This document shows, piece by piece, positions 1 through 9,992 of a DNA stretch of 64,000 nt. The stretch covers positions 46,276,188 through 46,340,187 of the forward strand of contig OZ024872.1 in assembly GCA_964017185.1 (NCBI GenBank), written 5' to 3'. The position numbers and the translations under genes were made by a program. The stretch comes from Rugalucina vietnamica. Taxonomy: Eukaryota; Mollusca; Bivalvia; Lucinida; Lucinidae. The stretch's first letter is position 1, and each line of letters begins with the position of its first letter. Below the pieces are notes generated by a model that was not told the origin of the DNA, ran no database searches, and saw only the letters and a list, made by a program, of their open reading frames with translations.

Positions 1-257
1 CAACGAATATATTAAGAAATTGGATTTTCCTGTCATGCACAAAATGCTGCTTACTGGCATGAAGATCATGTGAATTTTCAGTCAGTGGCTTTGTCAGCAT
101 CAGAATTAGACTAGATTACTGGTGAAACGTCAAACTGACAATACCAGGGGATGGGGCTTGACTGGAGGGGATTAGTCCCGAGCTCTCACAAGAGCATGAC
201 AGTCTTGCAGATAGCCAGTGACTTCTGAATAGTTTACTGGTGACATGCCAAATGACA

Positions 258-833
258 TTATTTCATCATGCTCCCAGTTTCAAAAATATAATTTCCCGTC
301 ACAAACCTTGCCGCACGATTTTGGACCTTTTCCAGTTCTTCATGGAGGCCATGAGTGTGAGGGTCCCAAACTGAGCTTCCATATTCCAAGACCGGCCGCA
401 CCAGTCCTTTATAAGCTGCTTCTTTCACATCTGGGGGACAAGAATACAAATTTCTCCTCAAGAATCCGAGAGTTCTGTTAGCCTTTGTACAAACATTGGA
501 AATATGAGTATTCCATTTCAAATCATTTGTGATAGTTACACCCAGGTATTTTATGCTTTCAACGTTTTCCAGTACAGTGCCCTCAAGGGTGTAGTTAGCC
601 TGTATCTTACTAGACCGTTTATTTGTTGCATTTGACGGGTTGAAATCTCATTCCCCAGACTCAATGTCTGCTGAGATGTCATTTATATACAAGGAAAACA
701 GCAAGGGGCCGAGAACGGTGCCCTGAGGGACACCTGACACAACTGGAGCCCAATACGATTTAATACCATTAACCACTACCCTTTGTTGTCTGAAATAAAG
801 GAAAGCATTTATCCAATTCAGTGTTGTTCTCAC
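258..833 (-). mobile_element. LINE (non-LTR retrotransposon) RT fragment, internally deleted
   Basis: Minus-strand reading gives a reverse transcriptase segment at 833-648 with the [13 protein letters not shown] motif, then a segment at about 560-258 with the usual end-of-RT features (KYLGVTI, NRTLGFLRRN, LVRPVLEYGSSVWDP, KVQNRAARFV). The catalytic YADD region expected between them is missing and the frame is broken around 600-648, so this is a dead fragment. The motifs fit CR1/Jockey-like LINEs; the clade is not certain. It lies just downstream of the SART1-like exon on the same strand and is probably intronic. Confidence 0.8.
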
Positions 834-990
834 CTATTCTTTTAAATCAGTAAGACCATGACACTGAGGAATTCACATATATAGGTGACAAGATGACTGT
901 CTTGAGTGTCCCCTCATACTGAGTCAATTTTAGATCATCACCTCTAATGACATCATTCTGACCGAATTAAGACAACAGAAATATTTTTAC

Positions 991-1243
991 CATTAGGTCT
1001 GTATTCTTCTTCCAGTTCACCTTCTTCTCGATCTGGATCATAGTAATCACCGCCCTGACTGGGTGCATGTTTGTCTTCAATCTCATCGTACAAACCACGC
1101 TCTCTCCCACGCCTGTCGTCAACCTCTTCATACAGATCACTATCTCGATGTCGTTTGTGACTCCTCTCCCTCGACCTGGATCGGTGTTTCCTCTTTCGTT
1201 TGTGCTCTCGGTCTTTCTCCTTGTGTTTCTTTGATGACCCCAT
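991..1243 (-). CDS. SART1: SART1-like (U4/U6.U5 tri-snRNP-associated protein 1), first coding exon only
   Basis: SART1 is a nuclear splicing factor of the U4/U6.U5 tri-snRNP. The exon starts with MGSSKKHKEKDREHKRKRK, matching the MGSSKKH start of SART1 proteins, then runs into an RS/RH-rich basic stretch (about residues 1-35) and an acidic stretch with DREEGELEEE (about residues 70-80). On the minus strand the frame reaches ...YRPN and then a GT donor (AATG|GTAAAA, donor bases 990-989). Reading past it only gives a short tail before a stop, so 991 is the exon end (253 bp). The other exons must lie beyond the left edge of the window. The identification rests on the N-terminal signature and composition alone; another RS-rich nuclear protein is possible. 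Confidence 0.7.
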
Positions 1244-1600
1244 TTCTATTCGATTGTTCTTTCTGTATGAGCTTGTATTTTAAAAGAGAAATTTGGTAAA
1301 TATTGAAATAAAACAAAACGAAATTTTCACGTTTATAAACAGGAAATAGCAAACCGGAAGCGGAAATTGATCTAGTGACCTAAACATCGTGTTAGAAAAT
1401 CCCGCCTACACAGGCTCACCTTTGCAATCCGCCAATAGTCAATACTTTTGGTTTGAATACAATGTCATATATGCGTGCAGCTCAGTGTTGTTGGGGCTTT
1501 TGTTCATTGTTCATTTTACTATAGATCGTAATCAATTAAGATAAGGTAAAACAGTATATTGCCGATAATATTATGGAGAATACGACAATTTTCTTCACAT
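1244..1600. other. Upstream region of the SART1-like gene
   Basis: No coding segment or repeat is recognised here. On the minus strand it would hold the 5' UTR and core promoter of the SART1-like gene. No TATA element can be assigned with confidence. Confidence 0.3.
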
Positions 1601-1609
1601 CTGGTATCA

Positions 1610-1985
1610 ACCAGAGATTTCTTCTAAATCTACATCTATATGCTGGACCGTCATTCTTGGCTAATACTCCCAACCTAACTTTGCTTAGAATGAAAGGGTG
1701 GATAGCATCTTCCTTGAAGATGCCAGTGAAGGGATCTCAGCTACAAAAGCTGGTAGAGAGTTCCACAATGGAACTGTATGCGGGAAGAAATTAAACGACT
1801 ACATCTATATGTTGGACCGTCATTCTTGGCTATTACTCAACGCGTTGACTTTCCGGGCTCCTACCTAACATTGCTTAGAACGAGGGGGTGGATATCTCCT
1901 TCCTTGAAGATGCCAGTGAATTGATCTCAGCTACAGAAGCTGGTAGAGGGTTCCACAATGGAACTACTTGCGGAAAATAATTTAA
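1610..1985 (-). repeat. Tandem direct duplication of a LINE 3' segment
   Basis: About 175 bp is present twice in a row (about 1620-1790 and 1800-1980). Both copies contain CTACATCTATATG, TGGACCGTCATTCTTGGCT, TCCTTGAAGATGCCAGTGAA and GCTGGTAGAG, with small differences. The right copy joins the LINE fragment that follows, so this looks like a local duplication of a LINE tail. Confidence 0.7.
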
Positions 1986-2900
1986 CAACTAAATCCTCGA
2001 CGACTTTGTAAAGATTAAGTTGGATCTCTGACCGTCTGGATTTAAGGGGAGGATTCACTGCTTGTGTTCTTATACCTGTTAATAACGAAACGGGAAGCTC
2101 GGTGTTGTGTACCATCTCCACATTCTTGATCTCCTCTTTGTACTGGGAACTCCATACAGAACAGCAGTACTCAAGATTTGGTCGTATCATACAAAAGTAG
2201 GCGCTTGCTTTGGTGTCCTCCGTACCGGCATTGAGATTTCTTCTCGGGGAGCCAAGGGTACTGTTTGTTTTCTTGGCGACCCGATCATTATGTTTTCCAA
2301 GACATTTTCGACTGTAGCTCTACACCTAGATATTTGGTATATTTGGTGCTATCCTGGACTTCAAGGACGTGTCCCGTCTATTGGTAGGGATACTTGATTT
2401 GTGTTTTTGACTTTGTCACAACGACACTGCATTTTTGTGGATGGAATTCCATCCCCCTTTTGTTCTTTTCTCTGTCAGCTAGTGTATGGAGGTCCTGATG
2501 AATGATCATGGAGTCTGCTTGGCCTCTGACGGTTCCATAGACAATACAATCATCAGCACTGAAATAGTCTAGTTTGAGAAGTCAGATTGACCGGGAAGTC
2601 GTTAATGAACAGGCGAAAAAGCAATGATCCCAAAACAGAATGACTGGCACGCTTTCCGGAGTCACTGACAACATTCTGTGCCCGGCCTTAGAGGAACGTT
2701 AACAATTTGTGGAAATGTCCTCTTATTCAATAGTAGTAGAGCTTCCGGAGGAGGCGTTTGTGTGGAACACGGTCGAACGCCTTGGAGAAATCAATGATGA
2801 ACGTGTCCGTCTGTTATTATCAGCCAGTAACTGATGGAAAACTGACTCTACGTCTAAAGAACCGGCTGGTTTGGATTATAAATGCGAAATCAAACTAGGA
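1927..2900 (-). mobile_element. LINE RT fragment, decayed
   Basis: On the minus strand, the complement of about 2830-2740 reads IIDFSKAFDRVPHKRLLRKL, the classic RT palm segment, and 2190-1927 reads MIRPNLEYCCSVWSSQ followed by the YKVVEDLVVKLFS tail of non-LTR RTs. Between them the frame is interrupted several times. The fragment differs in sequence from the one at 258-833, so it is a separate insertion. No terminal tail or TSD was resolved. Confidence 0.75.
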
Positions 2901-2934
2901 GTACTAGTCAGAATAACAATCTAATGGTTATGAC

Positions 2935-3135
2935 TTTCAGTCCCAGTCAGCCCACCATGCAATGTTCGGTCAAGTCGGGACGGAGCCTAACTTCCTAGGC
3001 CTGAGCGAATTACCAGTACTACGGGGAGCGTAAGTTTTTCTCAAGCACTCTTCACGGCAGTGGTAGGCATCGAACCCAAATCATTATGCTTCCACTAACT
3101 TGTTCACTAATAGGCCACTGGTACCGCGCCCCAAC
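2935..3135 (-). mobile_element. tRNA-derived SINE (minus orientation)
   Basis: The minus strand starts at about 3135 with GGGGCGCGGTACCAGTGGCC, contains the B-box-like word GGGTTCGATGCC, and continues into a core-like segment (complement of GGGACGGAGCC). The order tRNA head, then core, fits a SINE rather than a tRNA gene: the acceptor stem does not close. The element at 4445-4640 shares the head/core layout. Confidence 0.6.
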
Positions 3136-3770
3136 GAAATCTAATTGAATTATTGTGTTAAAAAACAACACTGAAAAAAAAATAAAAAAATAAATAAATA
3201 ATAATAATAAAAAAAATGTTCCTTTCATGACCCAAGAACATGTTCCTGATGCCTTTGAATGTGTACATAATTTACATATATCAGTGCCAAAGTTTAAAAC
3301 TGGGCTTCATCAAACTTCGGTTACATATGTGTCCTGTCGATAGCCGGTAAAACAATTAAACTTAAAGTTTGTTTGTTTTGTCCCCGGGACGTTGAACCAG
3401 TTAACTTTAGTCATGCCGGGACAGGGTCCAAGTTCGTAACTGTTGTGTCATGCGCCCGTAGTGTAACACGTTGACTCCTACATGTACCATTAAACATGTT
3501 TTAGAATAATTATACAAAATTTAGTTACATACTTCAGGGGGTTCATTGCCATAACTGATTATAACTATATTAAAATTATGCACGGTTTAAACTATTTGAA
3601 TGCTTATTAATTAAATCTATATGCCCTTAACTACTGAGACTTTAAACACGCCAACTTCTGCATTCTAAAGGCTAGGTAGGACTCGGCGCACTTTCACTTC
3701 AGTATTCAGGGCAAAATGATTTCCACCACCCTGGACATCACGAAAACATTTCCGTGTAATGTATACCCCC
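3136..3770. other. AT-rich intergenic stretch with a possible SINE-core remnant
   Basis: Starts with an A-rich simple tract (about 3172-3215). At 3400-3440 GTCATGCCGGGACAGGGTCC resembles the core part of the neighbouring SINEs but lacks a recognisable tRNA head. No coding segment is supported. Confidence 0.35.
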
Positions 3771-3930
3771 TGATACCCCACTTTTATATAGCAAAACTGG
3801 GGTACGCAGGGGTATACCTATTTTTGCTCCAAAACATAGATTGTGGGTACTTGTTAGAACCGCCTCGCTGAGGCGGTTCTAACGAGTACCCACAATCTAT
3901 GTTTTGAGCAAATATAAGAAAAATATAAAA
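3771..3930. repeat. Foldback element with a 36-bp palindrome (GGGTAC...GAACCGCCTC)
   Basis: The arms 3831-3866 and 3870-3905 are near-perfect reverse complements around a 3-base loop (CCGCCTC GCT GAGGCGG). The flank (CCCACTTTTATATAG, then GGTATACCTATTTTTGCTCC) recurs with degenerate arms at 9210-9275, 27010-27110 and 41370-41520, so it is a dispersed family. Confidence 0.8.
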
Positions 3931-4444
3931 AAAATTCAGCTAAAAATTTTTAATTTTTAAAGCTCAAAAATTCTCTGTTTATTGCATGTTTATTTCGTAA
4001 TGCACACTCGTGAACACGAAACTCAAACGCAGAAATAACGCTACATAAGCATGCAGGAAGCAGTTGCTCCGTCCAAACATGGCTGAAAAGTTATTAGTGC
4101 AACAAATTTATGAACATCGTTCGATAAATTGTCATTGCACAATCATATGACACTACATGTATATTTGAAAGTAAGCAAAATTATACAACACCCATTCGTT
4201 GACAGCTTTTGGTTTTTCCCATTTTGTTTTCTGCTTTAATAAAAGAGCCACGTGTCCTGAAAAACAAAACTGGTTGTTATATACAAGTTTTTGTTGTTGT
4301 TTGTTTACGTTCATTGTTTAAAGCTTAGGGACGTGGTGCATATTACTTCTGCCACTAACAATTTTTCTTCTTAAGTCCGTGAAAGAGAACAACGACCGTA
4401 CGATATTTGCATGACCAAGCACAGAAGAATGTTTGTTTGTGTTA

Positions 4445-4640
4445 AAATCATCAATAACGTCCCAGTCGAAATGTTTCAGTCATGTCGGATCGGAGCCAAC
4501 GCTTTTAAGGGTACCTACCAGCACTATTGGAGCGCATTATTATACGTATTCCTAAAGGGTACAGCTCGGCGGGAGTAATTTTCGAACCCAGGACCTCTCG
4601 AGTCGTAATCATACACTCTACCGCTTAGTATAGGCCTCTG
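4445..4640 (-). mobile_element. tRNA-derived SINE (minus orientation)
   Basis: The minus strand reads GTGCAGAGGCCTATACTAAG, then GGTCCTGGGTTCGAA (B-box-like), then a core segment similar to the one at 2960-2990 (complement of GTCGGATCGGAGCC). Layout as in the element at 2935-3135. Confidence 0.6.
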
Positions 4641-4654
4641 CACATATGAAAACA

Positions 4655-4760
4655 AAATGTATCGGACGTGAGGATTGATTCCGACAGTCCCGCTACTTTA
4701 CGAATCGGACATGCTCCCGATCGAGCTATCACTCCCGCTAATACACGTTCGAGAAGTAAG
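4655..4760 (-). mobile_element. tRNA-like SINE head
   Basis: The minus strand has ATAGCTCGATCGGGAGCATG, which resembles a tRNA A box and D-arm, and a weaker B-box-like GGAATCAATCC about 40 bases on. The ends do not pair into an acceptor stem, so a SINE fragment is more likely than a tRNA gene. Confidence 0.45.
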
Positions 4761-5766
4761 ATTGATGTAGCAGCATGTGGGTTTTGAATGAAGTGGGGTA
4801 AAAAAAAAGTGCATTTCTGTGCTAACTTCTTTCAGTCGTATCGCACAGAAAACATTTACAAACCAAGGAACGAGACAAACAATTAACAGATGATAAGAAT
4901 TCCACAGTTTATTGTGAGTAGATAGGCACACATCGTCTGTTTGTTCAGGCGATGAATATTCATATTGACAATATTCATGTTGACAGGTAAATAAAGCTTT
5001 GTACGGACGGGTTGTACATTAGTATATTTTTGCTTACTAAGGATATACTGTAAATAGAAATTAAGTCATTGATCGTGTCCTTTCCTTGATCAATACTGTG
5101 ATCACATTGACAAGAACCTTGCACAAAGAAAATCCAAACTTAGCTAATACGTAAAACAAATGCGTGGCCCTGCTGCGAACACTGATCAAATGCTGCCCGG
5201 GTATATGGATACCTCTTCGAATACAAATTATGTATTTAACTGTTTTAGCTAGTCGCCGTACATGCCTCAGCCTGATTTTTTCTCACCCATGTCCGCACAC
5301 ACTAAAGTAGCTTGGTTTGGGACGAGGCTCATTAACACCATTCAGTATATAAGCCGCAGTTTGTTGTGGGAACGTCGGATTATCCCCTGCTTTTGGAAAA
5401 CTGTGGTTCGTCCTCTCGCGGGTAGTGAGTTTCGCCTCACGACGTGAGACAAGACAGCCATGGCGGACTGGAAGTGGATTTTGTCGAAGTCGAAAGACCA
5501 CTCGTTCTGACGACCAAGCTTACTTCGTAACCTCTTGGAATGTTTGTGTTCCGGGAATTTTCTAGGTTCTAGGGTCTCATCCATAGCAACCCCGCAAACA
5601 CTCTCGAGTGCTAAGGGGTGGGTGAGGTAGCCCGGGGACCGCCAGTGTCATAGTAGGTGGTGCCTGGTTTGAAACCGACGGGCATCTCTATTATGAGGCA
5701 GGGTGGTCTGCGTGGATGATCGTCGGGCATATGGATTAAAATTTGCGACAGGTTTGCTTTGTGTAT

Positions 5767-5770
<4 letters not shown>
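4761..5770. other. Intergenic; nothing recognised
   Basis: Only short, uncharacteristic reading frames in several frames. No domain, repeat partner or splice structure could be supported. Confidence 0.4.

Positions 5771-5826
<56 letters not shown>
5771..5826. repeat. (CT)n microsatellite
   Basis: About 28 uninterrupted CT units. The minus-strand frame through it yields only an RE-repeat peptide, an artefact of the dinucleotide. Confidence 0.98.
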
Positions 5827-5832
<6 letters not shown>

Positions 5833-6360
5833 GACAGTTATTTGCAAGATTTTATCTTTGTTTAATCTCTAAATCTCTAAAAGCATTTATTTTTGAAATA
5901 TTGTAAACTATAATTTGCACACCCTATAAAATGTCTGTTGTATCTGTTATTTCGATTACAGTATATCTTTTCTGATCTGACCTCTATTCTTCTTACATCT
6001 ACTAACTATTTATGGAACACGAACATTCAGACATAAATTTCAAGAGGGTACGAAGTAAGCGGCAACGATGTCGGAAAAGTGGTCCTTCGCCCGACTAAAA
6101 TCCAAACAGTTCCTGTTTTCCAAAACGAGGGTTTCCAAAAGGATGGACTAGAGATCGTCGCCAACAACAAAAATACAATCCCACAACAAATTATGATAAA
6201 CCCATAGCACACTCATCCCCTCCTATACATCTATACATATGACATACATTATGTGGACCCCAACATAAACGTCAGCAAATAGTCAGCGAATGAAACCATT
6301 TCAAAAAGGTAATGTAACACGTAACAAGTAAATATCAGACTTGTCCGCAACTACTATAAG

Positions 6361-6587
6361 ACCTCGTTTCCACGGACAATAATTCTTTGACAAAGTATGT
6401 TTGTCGCAGAAAAATATGCTCGTGTAAATTCAAGTGGCGAAGTTTCATTGTCAAATATCTGTGACAAAAGTTAGCGAGCTATGTAATATTTATAAAGTCT
6501 TTGCTGTGTGTGAACGCAAACTCATTGCCAAAGTTTCTGTGACAAAAAAGTTTCGTCAAAGAAAAATTGTCCGTGGAAAACAGGCTT
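6361..6587. mobile_element. MITE with TTCCACGGACAAT inverted termini, copy 1
   Basis: The left end (ACCTCGTTTCCACGGACAAT) and right end (ATTGTCCGTGGAAAACAGGC) are inverted repeats and the interior codes for nothing. A second copy with the same termini is at 19322-19537. Each lies near a methyltransferase remnant. Target-site duplications were not resolved. Confidence 0.75.
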
Positions 6588-7267
6588 AACATACTATACC
6601 AGGACACATTAACCACTCTGAGTCTCGCACCCAATTTCTTGATGTCACTTGACGGCTCATGTTAGTATTTCTATTGTAACAATATTTATCGCAGGCCTAA
6701 GAATGTGAGGACACATAGCGGTTAAATTGTATAATTATGATTGCAAGCCATAAGTACTTCAGGCTTCGTGGCAAGACAAAAAAATCTTTTCATACACAAA
6801 AACACTAAACCTGTTCTTCAATGAGTTTTAAGAATTTAAGTAAATATTTTAAAATAACTGAAACCACGTTTAAACCTGTCGATCGTCTCCTGTTTGACAA
6901 ACCTATACTCGTACCTAAACATGATCAGACAAACCAGAAAGACATGTTGTAGTGCTATAGCGACATCCGATTAAGGTGTTATAAATAAGATAACAATACA
7001 TGAAATCAAGTTAATTCAGGACTTCTCTGGACTTCTCTGACGCTGAACAGCCTTCTAGAAATAGTTTCGACTGGCCGCTAAGACCAAATATGGGTTTGCA
7101 GTCAGAGAAGACTCGTGATGTAATCAACTTTGGGCAGTTTGACCATGATAACAAGGACATAAAAAACATTGTACATGAATTCGATGGAGTTCCAATGCTT
7201 TGTGCTAGACAGCAACGCATGCAAATAGGGTTGAAATCCCCATTTCTAAAGTCTTATCATTTTCCTC

Positions 7268-8690
7268 TATGAACATTCTCTTTCAAATCCCAAAGTTTCG
7301 CTTCCATTTCCTGAAACATTGTCGTTAGCGAGCCCAAACTCATTTGTCCCCACCCTCCAGTCTTCCTTCAGTGGCCCCTCGGGATCGTGGTAGTCCAGAA
7401 ATATCATCTTCGTGGCGCTGAGAAGATTCAGAGAAGCAACGCATTGATAGCCATGCTTCTCAAACAGTGAAACGTACTGCTTTGCTGGAATGAGGGTGTT
7501 GGCTAGCTTTTCGGTCACTCCTTGTTGAAGCTGCATATACCATAAAGCATCTCTAATGTGCGTTGGTTACTGTGTTGTAATCAGGAGGACACCATTGGTA
7601 CGCAAGATACGTTAAGTATCGTGCAGAGTTTTCTCTAATAGTGGAACACCGTTGTTGTTTCCAACGTCAAGCTGGTGTAACACCTGTGATAAATGAAATG
7701 AAGTAAAAGATATATGTATAACTGACGTATACGAGCGTATATAGCAATCATAAGGCAGAAAGAAAGCAGTAACATAGAGTTCTTCGCACAGCATCATAAA
7801 CTCCTACCGGGGTCCAACTGGTGTTTTTCTTTTGCTCCGGAGTTAGTAGGTTATTCGGCGCCCAGGGATCTCCATCGTCGGGCAGCCTACTCAACCTGTG
7901 AGTCCTGGGTTTTGATTCATCAGGATGTTTATCTTGATTTATATGTTTGTTCTTGCTGAGTCATTGACTAGTTAGAGATTCACCACGAGGACCGAAGAAC
8001 TAACTAAATGTTATGAACCACTGCAGAAGCTGAGGGTGAAGTTAGGCGCCTGTAAAACCGGTTTAAGCCCGCCAGTAACTTTGTGTTACTGATCGTTCCA
8101 AGGCGATACTTCTGTGGTAGTTCTTTTTGTTTTATGTCTTGGTGTTTAATTTTTTTTGTGCTGTTGGCGCCTTATGTGTGTTTTTATAGTTTTAGTTAAG
8201 TTAAGGTAACTGAGTGGCCACCTATTGGGAAAATAGCTGCTCATTCGGCTTACGATATGTTTCATGGTATAAGTACCTGATTGTTAGTTTGGTTTTTTCC
8301 CACCTCGGTTTTTGGAGTGGGAATCTTTTTCTGATTGCGCCTTTTCCTGATCTTTGCCTACTTGTACCTTTTCCTAGACTACCCCAACCAGATCAGGTAC
8401 AATAGAATATTACCGACACCTAGACTGAGCAGAACTTTGGAGAAATTCCCCGTACCACAGTCTGCATCCAAGACGTGGATTTCCTAAAATACCATGATAA
8501 ATAGACTGAGTTTACCTGTTTACAGCCGACAAATCTACCCTTTTCAACTGTTATTAAAAAGAAAACGGATCGAACGTTCCTTGATATAGTATGCATCAGT
8601 CCTGCTATCACGTCAGCCCCCATGGCGTATCGAGTTTTGTCGTAGATCTCTGCAGCCCCCGGGGTATCGTAGTCGAAGAAACGGTTCATT
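7268..8690 (-). pseudogene. SAM-dependent methyltransferase pseudogene, copy 1
   Basis: Minus-strand pieces follow the order of a class I SAM methyltransferase. An N-terminal piece at 8690-8590 reads FFDYDTPGAAEIYDKTR. A motif I exon at about 8487-8410 (after an AG acceptor) reads VLDADCGTGNFSK, the glycine-rich SAM loop. A C-terminal piece at about 7690-7268 reads EKTLHDT, RILRTNGVLLITT, AKQYVSLFEKHGYQC and DYHDPEGPLKEDWRVG. The last piece contains two in-frame stops (after HDT and after LITTQ), so this copy is dead. A retroelement fragment (7807-8368) interrupts the intron. The substrate is unknown; the architecture resembles METTL27-like small-molecule methyltransferases, but that is only a guess. 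It sits upstream of gene A in opposite orientation. Confidence 0.8.
7807..8368 (+). mobile_element. Retroelement 3' fragment (family ending ...CTTGTACC) inside methyltransferase copy 1
   Basis: Shares CCGGGGTCCAACTGG, TTCGGCGCCCAGGGATCTCC, TGAGTGGCCACCTATTGGG and GCCTACTTGTACC with copies at 31305-31981 and 40690-41364. The undisrupted sequence in methyltransferase copy 2 (CATCATAAACTCCTAGACTACC) shows the empty site: TCCTA flanks the insert on both sides, a likely target-site duplication. Confidence 0.8.
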
Positions 8691-8699
8691 TTATTTGTC

Positions 8700-9992
8700 G
8701 TTTTACTATTAAAATGTTCAGATTTACAGCGCGCCCTATACCTAAAGACCTTTTGTCTATATCATCTTTAAAAACTTTAAACGTTTGCGGCATGCACTCA
8801 ATATATACAGCCAGTTTAACTTTATAAAATGGTTCACAATGCTTGACCATCTCATTGTATAAATATTTATATGACCATCCTCACGCAAGGCATCTCAGAT
8901 TTACTAAAATGACAAAAAAAAACTTTTTATCCAGAACAATTGCTTCTTTATGCATCAACAAATGTGGTATGCGTGTTCTGATATACGTCAATTACGCACT
9001 TGAAAGATGAAAATTTGTATTATTTTTAATGTCTCAATGGTAGGAAGGTCAAAACAGTGGCATAATAAAAAGTTTAATCTATTCCAGGCACATATCTTCC
9101 CACGTTTTTGCCAGCCTGGGTTGGGTTAATCGTTTAAGAGTATGAACTCACCAGGAAAACATGTCCATGAAAAGTACACGGTCTAAATAGTAAAACTAAG
9201 GTGAAGGTGACAGGGGTGTACAACTTTTCTTATGTTTGCTCCAAAACATAGATTGTTGTTACTCGTTAAATAACAAGAAATACGTATATATACAAAATGT
9301 GTTCCATGTGCAAGAGTACATTGTTTGAAGGACATGCCCAAACAGGCAAACCCACTCCTGTACCAATGTAAAAGATACAAATGTTTTAGTGGTGTAGTTT
9401 TCTGTTATACATGCAACTGTCTTGCTTATGTCTATTAGATGGTTTTCATTAAATTATATTATTCTTAGAAATTCGTGTTTTCTCCCATCTACATGCAATA
9501 TGAAGTTGAGTTTTTCAAGTTTGAAATGCGTTCTTCAGTCTCTGCAGTGGTATACTTTTTCTTATTTATTATCCACCTATGTGATACCACATGCTTTAAT
9601 ATGCCGCATGCCTTTAATCGCATAGAGATTTGCTGTTGTAGGGCATTGTGACATAAATTATTCCATGTACCTTCCTTAATGCATAATAATAGTCATGCGT
9701 CCAAATCACTAAATCGACAGAAAGTTATAAAACAGAACATGGAGGCAAGAAATACAAAATAAACCGAGTATAAGATCTGGTTGATGCAGTGTTTTACTTT
9801 ATATATATAAAGTGGACCGTGCATTTTTGGACATTCAATACGCGTATTTTGTAATCTTATAAGAGGGATATCAAAATACTACAACTTAAATTGACTAAGC
9901 TTACACGCGAGGAAGGTTGACACTTTTCGTGCAAACTGAAGGTTTACACACAGACAGGTAACTTTAGGTTAGTTCATAATTCCATAATTGTC
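8700..9992 (+). promoter_or_regulatory. Duplicated upstream region of gene A, with a block conserved in three paralogues
   Basis: This stretch is collinear with 26565-27871 upstream of gene C, and its last 400 bp with about 44985-45370 upstream of gene D. The best-kept block is 9781-9840 (TTGATGCAGTGTT...GGACCGTGCATTTTT), matched at about 27657-27710 and 45131-45185. Shared position upstream of the first exon suggests promoter or 5' UTR sequence, but recent duplication alone could explain the similarity. A degenerate foldback copy lies at 9210-9275. Confidence 0.45.

Noticed and set aside
4655..4760. A tRNA gene on the minus strand
   Set aside because: A- and B-box-like words are present but acceptor and anticodon stems do not pair; it fits a SINE head. 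The same reasoning applies to the candidates at 2935, 4445, 44395, 53625 and 63255.
5611..5847. RE-repeat protein
   Set aside because: It is translation of the (CT)n microsatellite on the minus strand.
7090..7272. Small ORF beginning MGLQSEKTRDV
   Set aside because: No family recognised, no splice context, and it does not recur intact in the duplicated locus at 18.3 kb.
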